Of a stretch of DNA of 64,000 bases, positions 17,016 to 25,793 are shown piece by piece. The position numbers were made by a program, and so were the translations under genes. This DNA is from Candidatus Bathyarchaeota archaeon (GTDB lineage: Archaea; Thermoproteota; Bathyarchaeia; Bathyarchaeales; Bathycorpusculaceae), in assembly GCA_026014685.1 (NCBI GenBank), contig JAOZHW010000001.1:62001-126000 (forward strand). Direction: 5' to 3'. Under the pieces are notes generated by a model that worked only from the letters and a program-made list of their open reading frames with translations, searched no databases and was not told the DNA's origin. Within the stretch, counting starts at the first letter, position 1. Each line of letters starts with the position of its first letter.

Positions 17016-17474
17016 GTGAGCACAGAGAAAGAAAAACTCAACCAACTTTTAGCTAAAGTCGAAGAAATCTCCGTAACCTTAAACAAAGTTTCAGAGGAGC
17101 TCCGCTCGGTTTCTGCATCACTAAAATCCCTCGCAGTAGGCCAAATCACCCAACCTCCAAAACCCGCCTCTGCACAGTCATCAGCTTTCCATCCACCGCC
17201 TCCACAACCCACACCCAAACCCGCGCCTGTTCCAGCCGCAGCACCCGAAAGCGCCAAACTGCGGTCCCTCGACGACATACGCATGTCCTTCCCAGAAGAA
17301 CTCGAATCCCGTCTAAGCTTCGAAGAGAAAGGCGACTACATCATCATAAAGCCTAAACAGTTCTTGGGCAGCGAGAACTTTGCCAAAATCGCCTCTGCCG
17401 TTCGCGGTATGGGTGGCGAGTACATCAGCGCAGGCAAAGACAGCCACTTCCGTGTGCCAAAAAAGAAAACCTAA
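17016..17474 (+). CDS. Conserved-looking protein with coiled coil and Pro-rich linker
   Basis: A 152-residue protein of unknown function. Residues 1-45 are a heptad-rich coiled coil (LNQLLAKVEEISVTLNKV). Residues 47-80 are Pro/Ala-rich. Residues 85-152 form a compact C-terminal domain (PEELESRLSFEEKGDYIIIK, then FAKIASAVRGMGGEYI). The start is a GTG with purine-rich GAGGGAAG upstream. It might be a single-strand nucleic-acid binder or oligomeric adaptor, but that is a guess. Confidence 0.65.
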   Translation: MSTEKEKLNQLLAKVEEISVTLNKVSEELRSVSASLKSLAVGQITQPPKPASAQSSAFHPPPPQPTPKPAPVPAAAPESAKLRSLDDIRMSFPEELESRLSFEEKGDYIIIKPKQFLGSENFAKIASAVRGMGGEYISAGKDSHFRVPKKKT

Positions 17475-17479
17475 ACCTG

Positions 17480-18016
17480 CTATTTGATGTGTTTCCCTAT
17501 TGTTTGCGCTTGATGCAGTACATCAGGCTGAGCTTTTAGTTCCGCGCGTTCTGTGGCTTTAGGTAATAAAACGCTTATCAAAGTCATCTCCAAATACCCC
17601 AAAGACATGTTAAACATGCCCACGGTGTGGTTGCATGCGTCTGCACCTTCTTCAGACGGAACCAAGAGCACGGCTTTTTTGTCTTTGAGCTTCTTTGAGG
17701 CTATGAATGGGCGTAATCGGTCAAGGAACAGTTTCATTTTTGCTGACGGACCATACCAGTAGAGTGGCGTGCCAAAAACTATAACGTCTGCGTTTTGGAT
17801 TTTTGGGTAAAGCTTTTGCATGCCGTCCTTGAGCACACAGCGGAAGTTGCCTTTTTTGCATGCTTTGCAATCGATGCATGGCGCTATTTCCACGTTGTAT
17901 AGGTACACTTTTTGGGTTGTGTGTTTGTTTTTGGCTGCGCCTGCGAGAACGGCTGACACCAGCAAGTCTGTGTTGCTGTTTTTACGTGGACTGCCCACTA
18001 ACCCCAGAATCTTCAT
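17480..18016 (-). CDS. Flavodoxin-fold NAD(P)H-dependent FMN reductase (iron-sulfur flavoprotein type)
   Basis: A 178-residue protein. The N-terminal LGLVGSPRKNSNTDLLVSAV is the phosphate-binding loop for FMN. CIDCKACKKGNFRC at about 48-61 is the cysteine patch of the iron-sulfur flavoprotein family. VIVFGTPLYWYGPSAKMK is the second FMN loop. It probably moves electrons between ferredoxin or NAD(P)H and an unknown acceptor. It is convergent with the preceding gene, 5 bases apart. Confidence 0.85.
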   Translation of the reverse strand: MKILGLVGSPRKNSNTDLLVSAVLAGAAKNKHTTQKVYLYNVEIAPCIDCKACKKGNFRCVLKDGMQKLYPKIQNADVIVFGTPLYWYGPSAKMKLFLDRLRPFIASKKLKDKKAVLLVPSEEGADACNHTVGMFNMSLGYLEMTLISVLLPKATERAELKAQPDVLHQAQTIGKHIK

Positions 18017-18076
18017 GTATCTAAACTATAGTGCTGATTGGGAATTTGAATTTAACCTTTCAAGTTAATGAAAATG

Positions 18077-18352
18077 TTAGTAGAGTATGTCGAAAGTTTT
18101 GAATTCTGCCTTAAACGGCTGCCACTCCACAGAAACCGCAGTTACCACAGCGCCAGCTGGACCTTTATGGCAAAACTCCACCAGCGCTTTAACCGCGGAT
18201 TCGTCGCCCTCAAAAACTGCTTCAACCCTGCCATCCTCAAGGTTCTTTACCCAGCCTTTGACGCCGTGACGTTGTGCTTGGGTTTTTGTGTTTTGTCTAA
18301 AATATACGCCTTGGACTCTGCCATTTACGAGTAGGTGTGCACGTACGTTCAT
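18077..18352 (-). CDS. acyP: Acylphosphatase
   Basis: A 91-residue protein of standard acylphosphatase length. It has the phosphate-binding loop GRVQGVYFRQNTKTQA with the catalytic Arg, and GVKGWVKNLEDGRVEAVFEG with the catalytic Asn. It hydrolyses carboxyl-phosphate bonds. It lies 60 bases upstream of the FMN reductase on the same strand. Confidence 0.95.
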   Translation of the reverse strand: MNVRAHLLVNGRVQGVYFRQNTKTQAQRHGVKGWVKNLEDGRVEAVFEGDESAVKALVEFCHKGPAGAVVTAVSVEWQPFKAEFKTFDILY

Positions 18353-18479
18353 GGTGTAAATCGTGTTTTTTGTGTTTAATAGGTTTTCACTTTCAATTAC
18401 CCCTCTACTGTATGGAAGAGTTGCTTCTGGATTTGTCTTAAAAGAGAAATCAACTGAATGACGCGTGGAGATTGTGCAT

Positions 18480-18815
18480 ATGTTTAAGGGTAACTCAGGT
18501 AAACTGATGGTTTACGCATCTACAGTTATGCCGAGCAGAGAACGTTTAACCTCAGTTAGAGAGGCAGCAAAAGAAACCGCGAAACGCCTCAACTTGGATT
18601 TTGAAATGGTACGTTTCGAACGTGGAAGCACACCCATCTATGTGTACTATGAAGAAAATGAAGGAGAACCGATTCCACTCTACTGTGACGAAGGAAAAGC
18701 TTCAGGTTTAGAAGAAATCAGCAGCGCCTTGAGACACATGATGTTTGTCCTGTCGTTTCATCCCAAGCATCTGGCGCTGGCGCAAATGCGAAGTGAATTG
18801 CTTAAACTTTCTTAA
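18480..18815 (+). CDS. Hypothetical protein
   Basis: A 111-residue protein I do not recognise. It is soluble and mixed alpha/beta: KLMVYASTVMPSRERLTSV, then a helix VREAAKETAKRLN, a strand pair with PIYVYYEEN, and a C-terminal helix IDSALRHMM-like (SSALRHMMFVLSFHP). I chose the ATG at 18480, which follows a GGAG by nine bases. Its end overlaps the end of the convergent gene at 18802 by 14 bases. Confidence 0.6.
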   Translation: MFKGNSGKLMVYASTVMPSRERLTSVREAAKETAKRLNLDFEMVRFERGSTPIYVYYEENEGEPIPLYCDEGKASGLEEISSALRHMMFVLSFHPKHLALAQMRSELLKLS

Positions 18816-19125
18816 ACCGAATCGATTGATTCTCCAAAACTACCTCGTAAACTTGGTTAACGTCAAAGGCTATTGCCAAGTTGTCGTATTCATGTTCTGT
18901 TAGGAAGAGGATAATTTTAGGTGTTCCCATCTGTTGGCGCTGAGGCAGAAAGGGCATCTGTGTTTGAAGTGCCTGCATGATGTCCTGTGCCATCTTTACT
19001 TCGTCAGATTGGGGGCGCAGCACGTATGGGTTCACTTCTCGCTCTTCGAGTAACTCGATTCTTTTGCCAAGGTTTCCGTCCAAGTCGCGGATAGACTCGA
19101 TTTTGTTGACTCTTACGCGGAACAA
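18802..19125 (-). CDS. Small conserved protein, possibly arcadin-1-like
   Basis: A 107-residue soluble protein. RVNKIESIRDLDGNLGKRIE opens the protein, a helix VKMAQDIMQALQTQMPFLP lies in the middle and PKIILFLTEHEYDNL leads into C-terminal strands ending IRFKKV. The pattern reminds me of arcadin-1, a small protein encoded near crenactin in TACK archaea. No crenactin gene is in this window, so the assignment is tentative and could be wrong. Confidence 0.5.
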   Translation of the reverse strand: MFRVRVNKIESIRDLDGNLGKRIELLEEREVNPYVLRPQSDEVKMAQDIMQALQTQMPFLPQRQQMGTPKIILFLTEHEYDNLAIAFDVNQVYEVVLENQSIRFKKV

Positions 19126-19192
19126 TCTTTCACGTCCTTGTTTAAGGATAATAGGGTCAGAGATTTAAACCATTAACAAGACAACTCAGCAG

Positions 19193-19795
19193 TCAAGGGG
19201 CTTTGGTGCCGTTTTCTGTTGGCTTAGTGTTTGGGTTGGCTTGTTTTTTGAGTTGCGCAATTTGGCTGTCGATTTGCTTTAGCTGCTCTTTGAGGGATTT
19301 GATGTTTTCTAAAGCGTGCTTTCGTCTGTTTTCTAGTTGCTGGAGGTTTTCTTTACAGTTTTTGTTCTCATCTAAAAACGCGCTGAAAGGTGTAGGTGGA
19401 AAAGGCATACCTGAAGTTTCTACGTTAAGTACATCGCGTGCGAACTCGTTAAACAGGTTACTGATGTTGTTAAAAATCTCGGTCTGCTTAACTATGGCAC
19501 GTCGCATGATTGCGTTGCCAGGTTTTGTGATTGTATAGATTTTGAGTCTGCGGTTTTTTTGGGTTTGCCACTGTCCTTTGATGAAGCCTGACGTTTCTAA
19601 ATCGCGGAGTATGGGGTAGACTCCTCCGGGTGTGGGTCGCCAGAAGCCGCTTGTGCGGTTGTTGATTTCTTTCATGATTTCGTAGCCGTGTGAGGGTTTT
19701 CTGCTGAGTAGAATGAGGACTCCGAGTCGGATGTAGCCTTTTTGGGCTTCTTTGAGCCAGTTTTGGGTGGTTGCGTCTTCGGTTTGTGGTTTCAT
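19193..19795 (-). CDS. PadR-family transcription regulator
   Basis: A 200-residue protein. Residues about 18-85 are the PadR winged helix: GYIRLGVLILLSRKPSHGYE, then GFWRPTPGGVYPILRDLETSG and RRLKIYTITKPG. The C-terminal third (NLQQLENRRKHALENIKSLK onward) is a long coiled coil for dimerisation. PadR proteins usually repress drug-export genes and release DNA when a ligand binds. It is divergent from an ABC exporter across a 97-base gap, which makes that operon its likely target. I chose the ATG at 19795; earlier in-frame codons run into the promoter. Confidence 0.88.
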   Translation of the reverse strand: MKPQTEDATTQNWLKEAQKGYIRLGVLILLSRKPSHGYEIMKEINNRTSGFWRPTPGGVYPILRDLETSGFIKGQWQTQKNRRLKIYTITKPGNAIMRRAIVKQTEIFNNISNLFNEFARDVLNVETSGMPFPPTPFSAFLDENKNCKENLQQLENRRKHALENIKSLKEQLKQIDSQIAQLKKQANPNTKPTENGTKAP

Positions 19796-19892
19796 CAAGT
19801 TCGAAATATATAGTGTTATTCGGTAATACTTATATTTTGCCACAATATATTGCACTGAATAATATACCATCCAATAATATAGAGGGAAAACT
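19796..19892. promoter_or_regulatory. AT-rich divergent promoter/operator between padR and the ABC exporter
   Basis: The 97-base gap is strongly AT-rich and has several imperfect dyads, for example GTTATTCGGTAATAC (about 19814-19829) and the TATT/AATA blocks around 19846-19880. These are candidate PadR sites overlapping the TATA elements of both genes. A GAGGG ribosome-binding site precedes the TTG start of the ABC gene. Confidence 0.5.
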
Positions 19893-20912
19893 TTGGACGA
19901 CACCAACATCATCGAAGCAAAAAACCTAACCAAAACCTTCGGCAAATTCACCGCCGTAGACGACATATCCTTCACCGTTAAAAAAGGCGAAATCTTCGGG
20001 CTCTTGGGCCCCAACGGCGCAGGCAAAAGCACCACACTCCGCATGCTCTCCACGCTTTCCCGCCCCACAAAAGGCACAGCCACAATCGGCGGCTACGACA
20101 CCGTAAAAAACGACATGGAAGTCCGAAAACTCATAGGCATAGTCAGCGAAAAAATGATCATCTACAACCGCTTAACCGCCAAAGAAAACCTCTACTTCTT
20201 TGGCAACCTCTACAACATCCCCAAAGACACCCTCACAAAAAGAATCGACGAACTCCTTGAACTCGTCAAACTTACTAAATGGAAAGACACCCAAGTCGGC
20301 ACCTTCTCCACAGGCATGCGGCAGCGAATGAACGTTGTACGTGCTTTGTTGAATATGCCGCAGGTGCTGTTTTTGGATGAGCCGACGTTGGGTTTGGACC
20401 CGCAGTCTTCGGTGGAAATTCGCGAGTTCGTCAAAAAACTCAACCAAGAACAAGGCACCACAGTCGTGTTAACGACGCACATGATGGTTGATGCAGATTT
20501 GCTCTGCGACCGTATCGCTATAGTGGACCACGGTAAAATCATTTCGCTTGACACTTCCACTAATCTAAAGAAGATAATTTCTGGAGCAGACACCATGATA
20601 ATCAAGCTTGAAGTCGCCAATCTCACTCAGGACATAATTACCGCGATTCGTGGACTCAAATGTGTAGACGCTGTCACACAAGAGAATTCACTTTCCCTGC
20701 ACATAATCGTGCATGGCGAAGAAGCCTTCGACAACATAGTTGACATTGTTAGGTCACGTAATGGGAAAATTACCTCGATGGCAAACCTCCAACCTACATT
20801 AGAGGACGTGTTTTTGCACATAACTGGGCACGAAGTTCGCGATAGCGCTGACCAGAAAATTCCAATGGAGCATGGTCCAAAAGAGTTCCGACCTCAAAGG
20901 AGAGTAAGGTGA
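19893..20912 (+). CDS. ABC transporter ATP-binding protein (drug-export type)
   Basis: A 339-residue ATPase. Walker A is GPNGAGKSTTL, the signature is TFSTGMRQRMNVVRALL, Walker B is VLFLDEPTLGLDP and the switch His is in VVLTTHMM. After residue 220 there is the C-terminal extension of the daunorubicin-resistance (DrrA-like) class, ending in PTLEDVFLHITGHE. The TTG start follows GAGGG. The permease begins 7 bases after its stop. With the permease it should export a hydrophobic compound; a PadR regulator is divergent. Confidence 0.95.
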   Translation: MDDTNIIEAKNLTKTFGKFTAVDDISFTVKKGEIFGLLGPNGAGKSTTLRMLSTLSRPTKGTATIGGYDTVKNDMEVRKLIGIVSEKMIIYNRLTAKENLYFFGNLYNIPKDTLTKRIDELLELVKLTKWKDTQVGTFSTGMRQRMNVVRALLNMPQVLFLDEPTLGLDPQSSVEIREFVKKLNQEQGTTVVLTTHMMVDADLLCDRIAIVDHGKIISLDTSTNLKKIISGADTMIIKLEVANLTQDIITAIRGLKCVDAVTQENSLSLHIIVHGEEAFDNIVDIVRSRNGKITSMANLQPTLEDVFLHITGHEVRDSADQKIPMEHGPKEFRPQRRVR

Positions 20913-20919
20913 ATAGCAT

Positions 20920-22119
20920 ATGACAGCAAAAACCGTAATTAACCACAGCCTTCGAATTGCTTGGAAAGACTTAATGGAGCTTTTCCGTAACCGACTAGGC
21001 TTAGTCTTGCTTGTTGTGATGCCTCTGTTTATGATGGTTATGGTTGGCTTCATCTACCCCTCAGGCGGTGTGAGCATAAGCAACATGCCCATCGCAGTCG
21101 TAAACGAGGACACAGGTTTTAGTGGCTCCACGATTCCAAGCCAAACCTTCATCACGACACTTCAGGGCATAAACAACCAAACAGGGATGATGACCCTCAC
21201 CACCGCGTCCAGTTTGGATGAAGTTAAGGATTTGGTGCAGCGGGGCGAACTCAGTGGCGGCATAGTCATCCCAAGCAACTTTAGTCAATCCATCTATAGC
21301 GGACAGCAGGGAACCGTAATTATCGTGACTGATCAGTCTAACCCGCAGATTTCCGCAACCATCCAAAGCGTCCTTACAAGTGTATTCGACGAAATGGGCA
21401 CTATGATGGCACAGCAGCAGGTACAATCTATGAATCCTGCGCTTAATGCGACTTCTGCGTTGGCAGTGGTTAAACCCCTTAACGTTCAGACACAGGGTGT
21501 TGTGCCGGGTAACCCAAGCTACTTCGATTTCGTCGCGCCAGGCATCATGGCTATGACTGTTATGATGAGTGTGATGACAGGGTTGCCTGTGGCGATTTCT
21601 CAGGAGAAAGAGATCGGCACCATGGATGGCATGATGGTTGCTCCAGTGAATCGCCTCTCGATTCTGTTGGGCAAGACTTTGGCGCAGACTGCCCGAGGCT
21701 TAATCCAAGGAGTCATCATCTTAGCGCTGGCAATAGGTATATTCGGGGTCACCATACAGGGCAGCATATTGCTTGTGTTTGCGTTGCTGCTGTTGGGTGT
21801 GTTTAGCTTTGTCGGTTTAGGCATAGTCATCACATCTTTCACCAAAGACCAAGAAACCGCCCAGATGCTCATGATGACCGTGATGTTTCCGATGATGTTC
21901 CTAAGCGGAGTGTTCTTCCCAATTCAGCAGATGCCTGCCTTTATGCAAACTATCTCAAGCTTCCTACCGTTGACGTACGCTTCAAGTGCGCTACGCAAGG
22001 TGATGGTGCTTGGGGCGGGTGTTCCGCAGATATCCACTGAACTAATAATCTTGGTAGCGTTCGGTATAGTAATGATAGCTATCGCGCTGCCTGTTTTCCG
22101 AAGAATGATGACAAGATAG
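20920..22119 (+). CDS. ABC-2 type transporter permease
   Basis: A 399-residue membrane protein. One helix lies near the N-terminus (LGLVLLVVMPLFMMVMVGFI), then a large external domain of about 170 residues, then five further helices from about residue 205 onward, the usual ABC-2 plan. The segment SQEKEIGTMDGMMVAPVNR matches the coupling region of the family. It pairs with the ATPase just upstream. A tiny Cys-containing reading frame follows 11 bases after its stop. Confidence 0.93.
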   Translation: MTAKTVINHSLRIAWKDLMELFRNRLGLVLLVVMPLFMMVMVGFIYPSGGVSISNMPIAVVNEDTGFSGSTIPSQTFITTLQGINNQTGMMTLTTASSLDEVKDLVQRGELSGGIVIPSNFSQSIYSGQQGTVIIVTDQSNPQISATIQSVLTSVFDEMGTMMAQQQVQSMNPALNATSALAVVKPLNVQTQGVVPGNPSYFDFVAPGIMAMTVMMSVMTGLPVAISQEKEIGTMDGMMVAPVNRLSILLGKTLAQTARGLIQGVIILALAIGIFGVTIQGSILLVFALLLLGVFSFVGLGIVITSFTKDQETAQMLMMTVMFPMMFLSGVFFPIQQMPAFMQTISSFLPLTYASSALRKVMVLGAGVPQISTELIILVAFGIVMIAIALPVFRRMMTR

Positions 22120-22130
22120 GAGATGAAAAA

Positions 22131-22274
22131 ATGAGCACACTATGTTCAAAATGTCCCTTCTTCCAGCTTCCGCCACTGCTGCGGAGGAAGAATTCGCGGA
22201 AACGATGCCGCATAGAACCCCAACGGCAACTACGCATCTATGAATGCAAAGATTACCCAAAAAAGACCGCTTAA
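22131..22274 (+). CDS. Tiny Cys-containing protein downstream of the exporter
   Basis: A 47-residue frame from ATG to TAA. It starts MSTLCSKCPFFQLPP, has a basic middle (RRKNSRKRC) and ends with YECKDYPKKTA, giving Cys at CxxC, then two more Cys. An AGGAG ribosome-binding site overlaps the permease stop, eight bases before the ATG, which argues for real translation. It could bind zinc. I know no family for it. A short GC stem (CCGC/GCGG) sits across the stop codon. Confidence 0.55.
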   Translation: MSTLCSKCPFFQLPPLLRRKNSRKRCRIEPQRQLRIYECKDYPKKTA

Positions 22275-22346
22275 AAAGCGGCCCTTCTGCGGATTTTCTA
22301 CTCTACAGTGGAAAAAGGAAAAATCAGGTGCTGGATAGCAGGGAGC

Positions 22347-23774
22347 CTATTTTTTGTTCATCAAGTATTCGTGCATGGCTTTTGCCGCACGTTTGCCTGC
22401 GCCCATTGCACTGATGACTGTTGCTGCACCTGTCGCGACGTCGCCGCCTGCGTAGACTCCGTCGAGGCTGGTTTTGCCGACTTCGTTAACGCATATAGTG
22501 CCGTGTCTGGGATCACTTTGTAAACCGTCGGTTGTGCGCTGTATGATTGGGTTCGGTGTTTGCCCGATGGCGATGATTACGGTATCGGTTTCCATGATGA
22601 ATTCGCTGCCTGGAATCGCTTTGACTCCGCGTCTGCCCTTTGCATCTGGCTCGGTAAGTTCCATAGCGATGCATTTCATGGCTTTAACCCAGCCTTTAGA
22701 GTCCCCATAGAATTCGACGGGTGCTGCGAGGAACTTGCAGACTAAGCCTTCTTCTTCGGCGTTTTCGATTTCTTCATGTCTTGCAGGTAATTCGTCACGT
22801 GAACGTCTATACAGTAAGCAAACTGATGAACCCAGTCTCATGCTGCTTCTTGCGCAGTCCATTGCTACGTTGCCGCCGCCGATGACCACGACGTGTTTGC
22901 CTATGCGAATTGGGGTGTCGTATTCGGGGAATTGGAAGGCTTTCATGAGGTTTACGCGGATGAGGAATTCGTTGGCGCTATAGATGCCTCCGAGGTTTTC
23001 GCCTGGGCAACCAGTGAATGTCGGTAAGCCTGCGCCGCTGCCGATGAAGACTGCGTCGTAGCCGCCTTCTTTCATGAGTTCAGGGATTGTGTGGATTCTG
23101 CCGATTAAGTTGCCGAGTCGTAGGTCAACGCCGAGTTTCTGGACGTAGTTAACTTCGTTGTTTACGATGGCTTTAGGTAAACGGAACTCTGGGATGCCAT
23201 AAGAGAGCACACCACCGCCGACGTGAAGCGCTTCAAACATGGTGACTTGGTGGCCGAGTTTGGCAAGGTCTGCTGCAACAGTTAAACCCGCTGGGCCTGC
23301 ACCGATAACGGCCACTTTTTTGCCTGTCGGTGGCTCTTTTGGAGGAATCTGGTAGCCGTTGTCGCGTTCCCAGTCAGCTAAAAACCTCTCAAGCCGACCG
23401 ATACTTACAGGTTCACCCATTCTGCCGATGACACATTTAGCTTGACACTGCGTCTCCTGTGGGCAAACACGACCGCAAACTGCTGGAAGGGCGTTTTTGG
23501 TTTTAATGATTTGGATGCCTTCCGCGTACTTCTTCTCTTTGATACATTTAATGAACTGGGGGATTGGGACCTCAACGGGGCACCCTTGGCGGCACATGGG
23601 GTTTGGGCACTGCAGGCAGCGACTGGCTTCTTCTTGAGCTTCCGCTTCAGTGTAACCTAAGGCGACTTCGCTAAAGTTTTTCGCCCTTACTTTGGGGTCT
23701 TGTTTTGCCATTTCAACGGCTTTCTTGTTTAGTTTCGGTTTAGGCTTTGTTTCTGCCACACTTGCAACCTCCAC
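22347..23774 (-). CDS. NfnB/GltD-like NADPH-binding flavoprotein
   Basis: A 475-residue protein homologous to the glutamate synthase small subunit. N-terminal cysteines in CLQCPNPMCRQGCPVEVPIP and CGRVCPQETQCQAKC bind two 4Fe-4S clusters. AVIGAGPAGLTVAADLAKLG binds FAD and VVIGGGNVAMDCARSSMRLG binds NAD(P)H. AIGQTPNP and the C-terminal VYAGGDVATGAATVISAMG complete the fold. Next to an NfnA-like subunit it most likely forms NfnAB, the electron-bifurcating NADH-dependent ferredoxin:NADP oxidoreductase, rather than glutamate synthase. It overlaps nfnA by 35 bases. Confidence 0.88.
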   Translation of the reverse strand: MEVASVAETKPKPKLNKKAVEMAKQDPKVRAKNFSEVALGYTEAEAQEEASRCLQCPNPMCRQGCPVEVPIPQFIKCIKEKKYAEGIQIIKTKNALPAVCGRVCPQETQCQAKCVIGRMGEPVSIGRLERFLADWERDNGYQIPPKEPPTGKKVAVIGAGPAGLTVAADLAKLGHQVTMFEALHVGGGVLSYGIPEFRLPKAIVNNEVNYVQKLGVDLRLGNLIGRIHTIPELMKEGGYDAVFIGSGAGLPTFTGCPGENLGGIYSANEFLIRVNLMKAFQFPEYDTPIRIGKHVVVIGGGNVAMDCARSSMRLGSSVCLLYRRSRDELPARHEEIENAEEEGLVCKFLAAPVEFYGDSKGWVKAMKCIAMELTEPDAKGRRGVKAIPGSEFIMETDTVIIAIGQTPNPIIQRTTDGLQSDPRHGTICVNEVGKTSLDGVYAGGDVATGAATVISAMGAGKRAAKAMHEYLMNKK

Positions 23775-24585
23775 TGATTTCTGCTAAAACACTGCTTAAC
23801 CTTTCTTCAGGAAGCATAGTTCTTTGTCGCATGATTAATTCGTCAAAGTCAACTTGGTGCCCGTCAAACTCGGCGCCATCCACGCAGCCAAAAAGCATCT
23901 TGCCGCCTACAGTTACACGGCAGACACCACACATACCCATGCCGTCAATCATTATCGGCGTTAGGGTAACCATTGTAGGTATGTTGTAGGGTTTGGTGAT
24001 TTCGCTGACATCCTTCATAAGTATTACTGGACCCATAACCACGCATCGGTCAAACTTTTCTTTCTTTAAGAGCTCTTTGAGAAAATCTAAACCCTTGTAG
24101 CCTTTAGAGCCATCGTCAGTGGCTATGATTACTTCGTCACTGTACTTCTTAGCTTCCTCCTCAAGCATAATAAAAGGCTCTGAACGCGCACCCAGCACCG
24201 TAGTAACAGAGTTACCTGCTTCCTTCATGGCTTTAGACTGCAAAAGAAGAGGCGCAATCATGACGCTGCCACCGACGCAAAGCACCTTGCCGAATTTTTT
24301 GATTTCCGAAGGATTGCCCAGCGGACCCGTGACGTTGTCGATTTCTTCACCTACTGAAAGTTTGCCAAGGTCTTTTGTAGTTTTGCCGACTTCGTGGAAA
24401 GCAAAAGATATCGTGCCTTTTTTGGTGTCGTAACCACAGATGGTTAAGGGTATACGTTCCCCTTTTTCACCGTGGATAACAATCAAGAACTGCCCTGGAC
24501 GTGCTTTGGCAGCGATTTCTGGAGCTTCCACTTCGAAGAGCTTGATTTTTGGAACTAACTCGGTTTTGCTAACTATCTTGTACAT
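23740..24585 (-). CDS. NfnA-like ferredoxin:NAD(P) reductase subunit
   Basis: A 281-residue protein of the ferredoxin-NADP reductase superfamily (sulfide dehydrogenase/Nfn small subunit type). N-terminal FAD domain with ARPGQFLIVI and RIPLTICGYD; NAD-binding domain with CVGGSVMIAPLLLQSKAM; and C-terminal MCGVCRVTVGGKMLFGCVDG with cysteines for a 2Fe-2S cluster. It overlaps the upstream ferredoxin-MvhD gene by 13 bases and nfnB by 35 bases, so the three proteins are probably made together and form one complex. Confidence 0.88.
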   Translation of the reverse strand: MYKIVSKTELVPKIKLFEVEAPEIAAKARPGQFLIVIHGEKGERIPLTICGYDTKKGTISFAFHEVGKTTKDLGKLSVGEEIDNVTGPLGNPSEIKKFGKVLCVGGSVMIAPLLLQSKAMKEAGNSVTTVLGARSEPFIMLEEEAKKYSDEVIIATDDGSKGYKGLDFLKELLKKEKFDRCVVMGPVILMKDVSEITKPYNIPTMVTLTPIMIDGMGMCGVCRVTVGGKMLFGCVDGAEFDGHQVDFDELIMRQRTMLPEERLSSVLAEISGGCKCGRNKA

Positions 24586-25793
24586 TCCGCTTTAGCCTCC
24601 ACTTTTGCTTCTTTAGGTAAACTTGCGATTTTCTGGTAGAACTCATTAAGCTTCTGCTCGAAATCTCCTTGACATCTCGGCGACTCCTCGTAGAGTTGGA
24701 ACCGCTCAAGCAGATTCTTCTTTTTGAGAACATCGAGAATTACTCCCAAGTTGCGCTCTGCAGTGTCACGACCTTCCTGTAACTTGCAGTCTTTTGAAGA
24801 GCAAACAACAGCTATGACTCCTTCAAAACCGCAGCTTAACGCGTTCACGACATGCACAGGGTCGAGTGATTTGAAGCAAGGAACCTCAAGCGCCAAGATG
24901 TTTTTGCCTTCAAACGCCTTGTTGGGGTTGTCAAGTGCAGAAAACTCTGACCACTGACAAATAAACGCGAGAACTGCAGGTCCTTTACCCTGCATCGCCA
25001 CTTTCTGCCCAGATTCGCCATAGCGTTTAAGCACGTTTTCAAATTCGAAGCCTTTGACTTGTATGGCGTGGTGGGGGCAAACCAGTTGGCAAGCACCGCA
25101 TCCAACACATTTTTCTTCGATGACTTTAGGTGTTGCAAAGGGCTCGAACTCTAAGGCTTTGTAGGGGCAAATAAAGATGCATTTGTCGCAGCCCACACAC
25201 TCCAGTACGTCGTAGACTGCTTTGCGGGAGAATTTGATGACTCGAACAGCGTTTTCGTCGAAGCCAAGTTGTTTGAGGACGTTTTTTGCGAGGGTTAATC
25301 TGCGGGTGTTGATTTTGGTGCCTTCTTTGTAGCGGCAGAAGGGGTCCTCACATTGGATGGAAACAATGTTTTTTATGCCCATGTTTAGGGCTTCAAAGAC
25401 AAAGTCTGTTGGAACTCTGCCCGCGCATGGCAACCTGAGGGAAAGGTAATTGTCAATTTTGAGGTTCTGTTCTTTGAGTATGTCTTTGACTTCGCCTGTG
25501 TTTGGAGAGTTGCCACGGCACATCAAAACTAACGTTTCAGTTCTAGGCGACTTCGCCTGAGCTTGCTTTAAGTAATCAGTCAAGTTGTCGTAGGTGTAGT
25601 ACTGCATTTTTATGGCAGAAGCTGGACAAGCACTATAACAGATGCCGCAAACTTGGCATTCTTCGATGTTGATGTTTACTTTGCCTTCGTCGTCACGTTT
25701 GATGGCTTGGTAGGGGCAGATGGATTGGCAAACGTAACATCTGCTGCATAAGTCCTGATTAACCTCAACTACAGCGAGACATTTCTCACTCAT
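24573..25793 (-). CDS. Tandem ferredoxin-MvhD-ferredoxin-MvhD electron carrier
   Basis: A 406-residue protein with an internal repeat of two domain types. Residues about 10-68 hold two 4Fe-4S motifs (CSRCYVCQSICPYQAI, CQVCGICYSACPASAI). Residues about 85-190 resemble MvhD, the hydrogenase delta subunit (RLPCAGRVPTDFVFEALNMG, IQCEDPFCRY). A second pair of 4Fe-4S motifs follows (CVGCDKCIFICPYKAL, CVGCGACQLVCPHHAI), then a second MvhD-like domain (VLAFICQWSEFSA, VPCFKSLDPVHVVNAL, VVCSSKDCKLQ). MvhD normally carries electrons between hydrogenase or formate dehydrogenase and HdrA. Here it leads an operon with NfnA/NfnB. I chose the ATG at 25793, which has GAGAGG upstream. Confidence 0.88.
   Translation of the reverse strand: MSEKCLAVVEVNQDLCSRCYVCQSICPYQAIKRDDEGKVNINIEECQVCGICYSACPASAIKMQYYTYDNLTDYLKQAQAKSPRTETLVLMCRGNSPNTGEVKDILKEQNLKIDNYLSLRLPCAGRVPTDFVFEALNMGIKNIVSIQCEDPFCRYKEGTKINTRRLTLAKNVLKQLGFDENAVRVIKFSRKAVYDVLECVGCDKCIFICPYKALEFEPFATPKVIEEKCVGCGACQLVCPHHAIQVKGFEFENVLKRYGESGQKVAMQGKGPAVLAFICQWSEFSALDNPNKAFEGKNILALEVPCFKSLDPVHVVNALSCGFEGVIAVVCSSKDCKLQEGRDTAERNLGVILDVLKKKNLLERFQLYEESPRCQGDFEQKLNEFYQKIASLPKEAKVEAKAECTR

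Noticed and set aside
22347-23774. Glutamate synthase small subunit (GltD) as the main call, paired with the GltB2-like gene at 15486
   Set aside because: The immediate overlap with an NfnA-like gene favours NfnB; the GltB2-like gene lies 5.6 kb away beyond an exporter locus.
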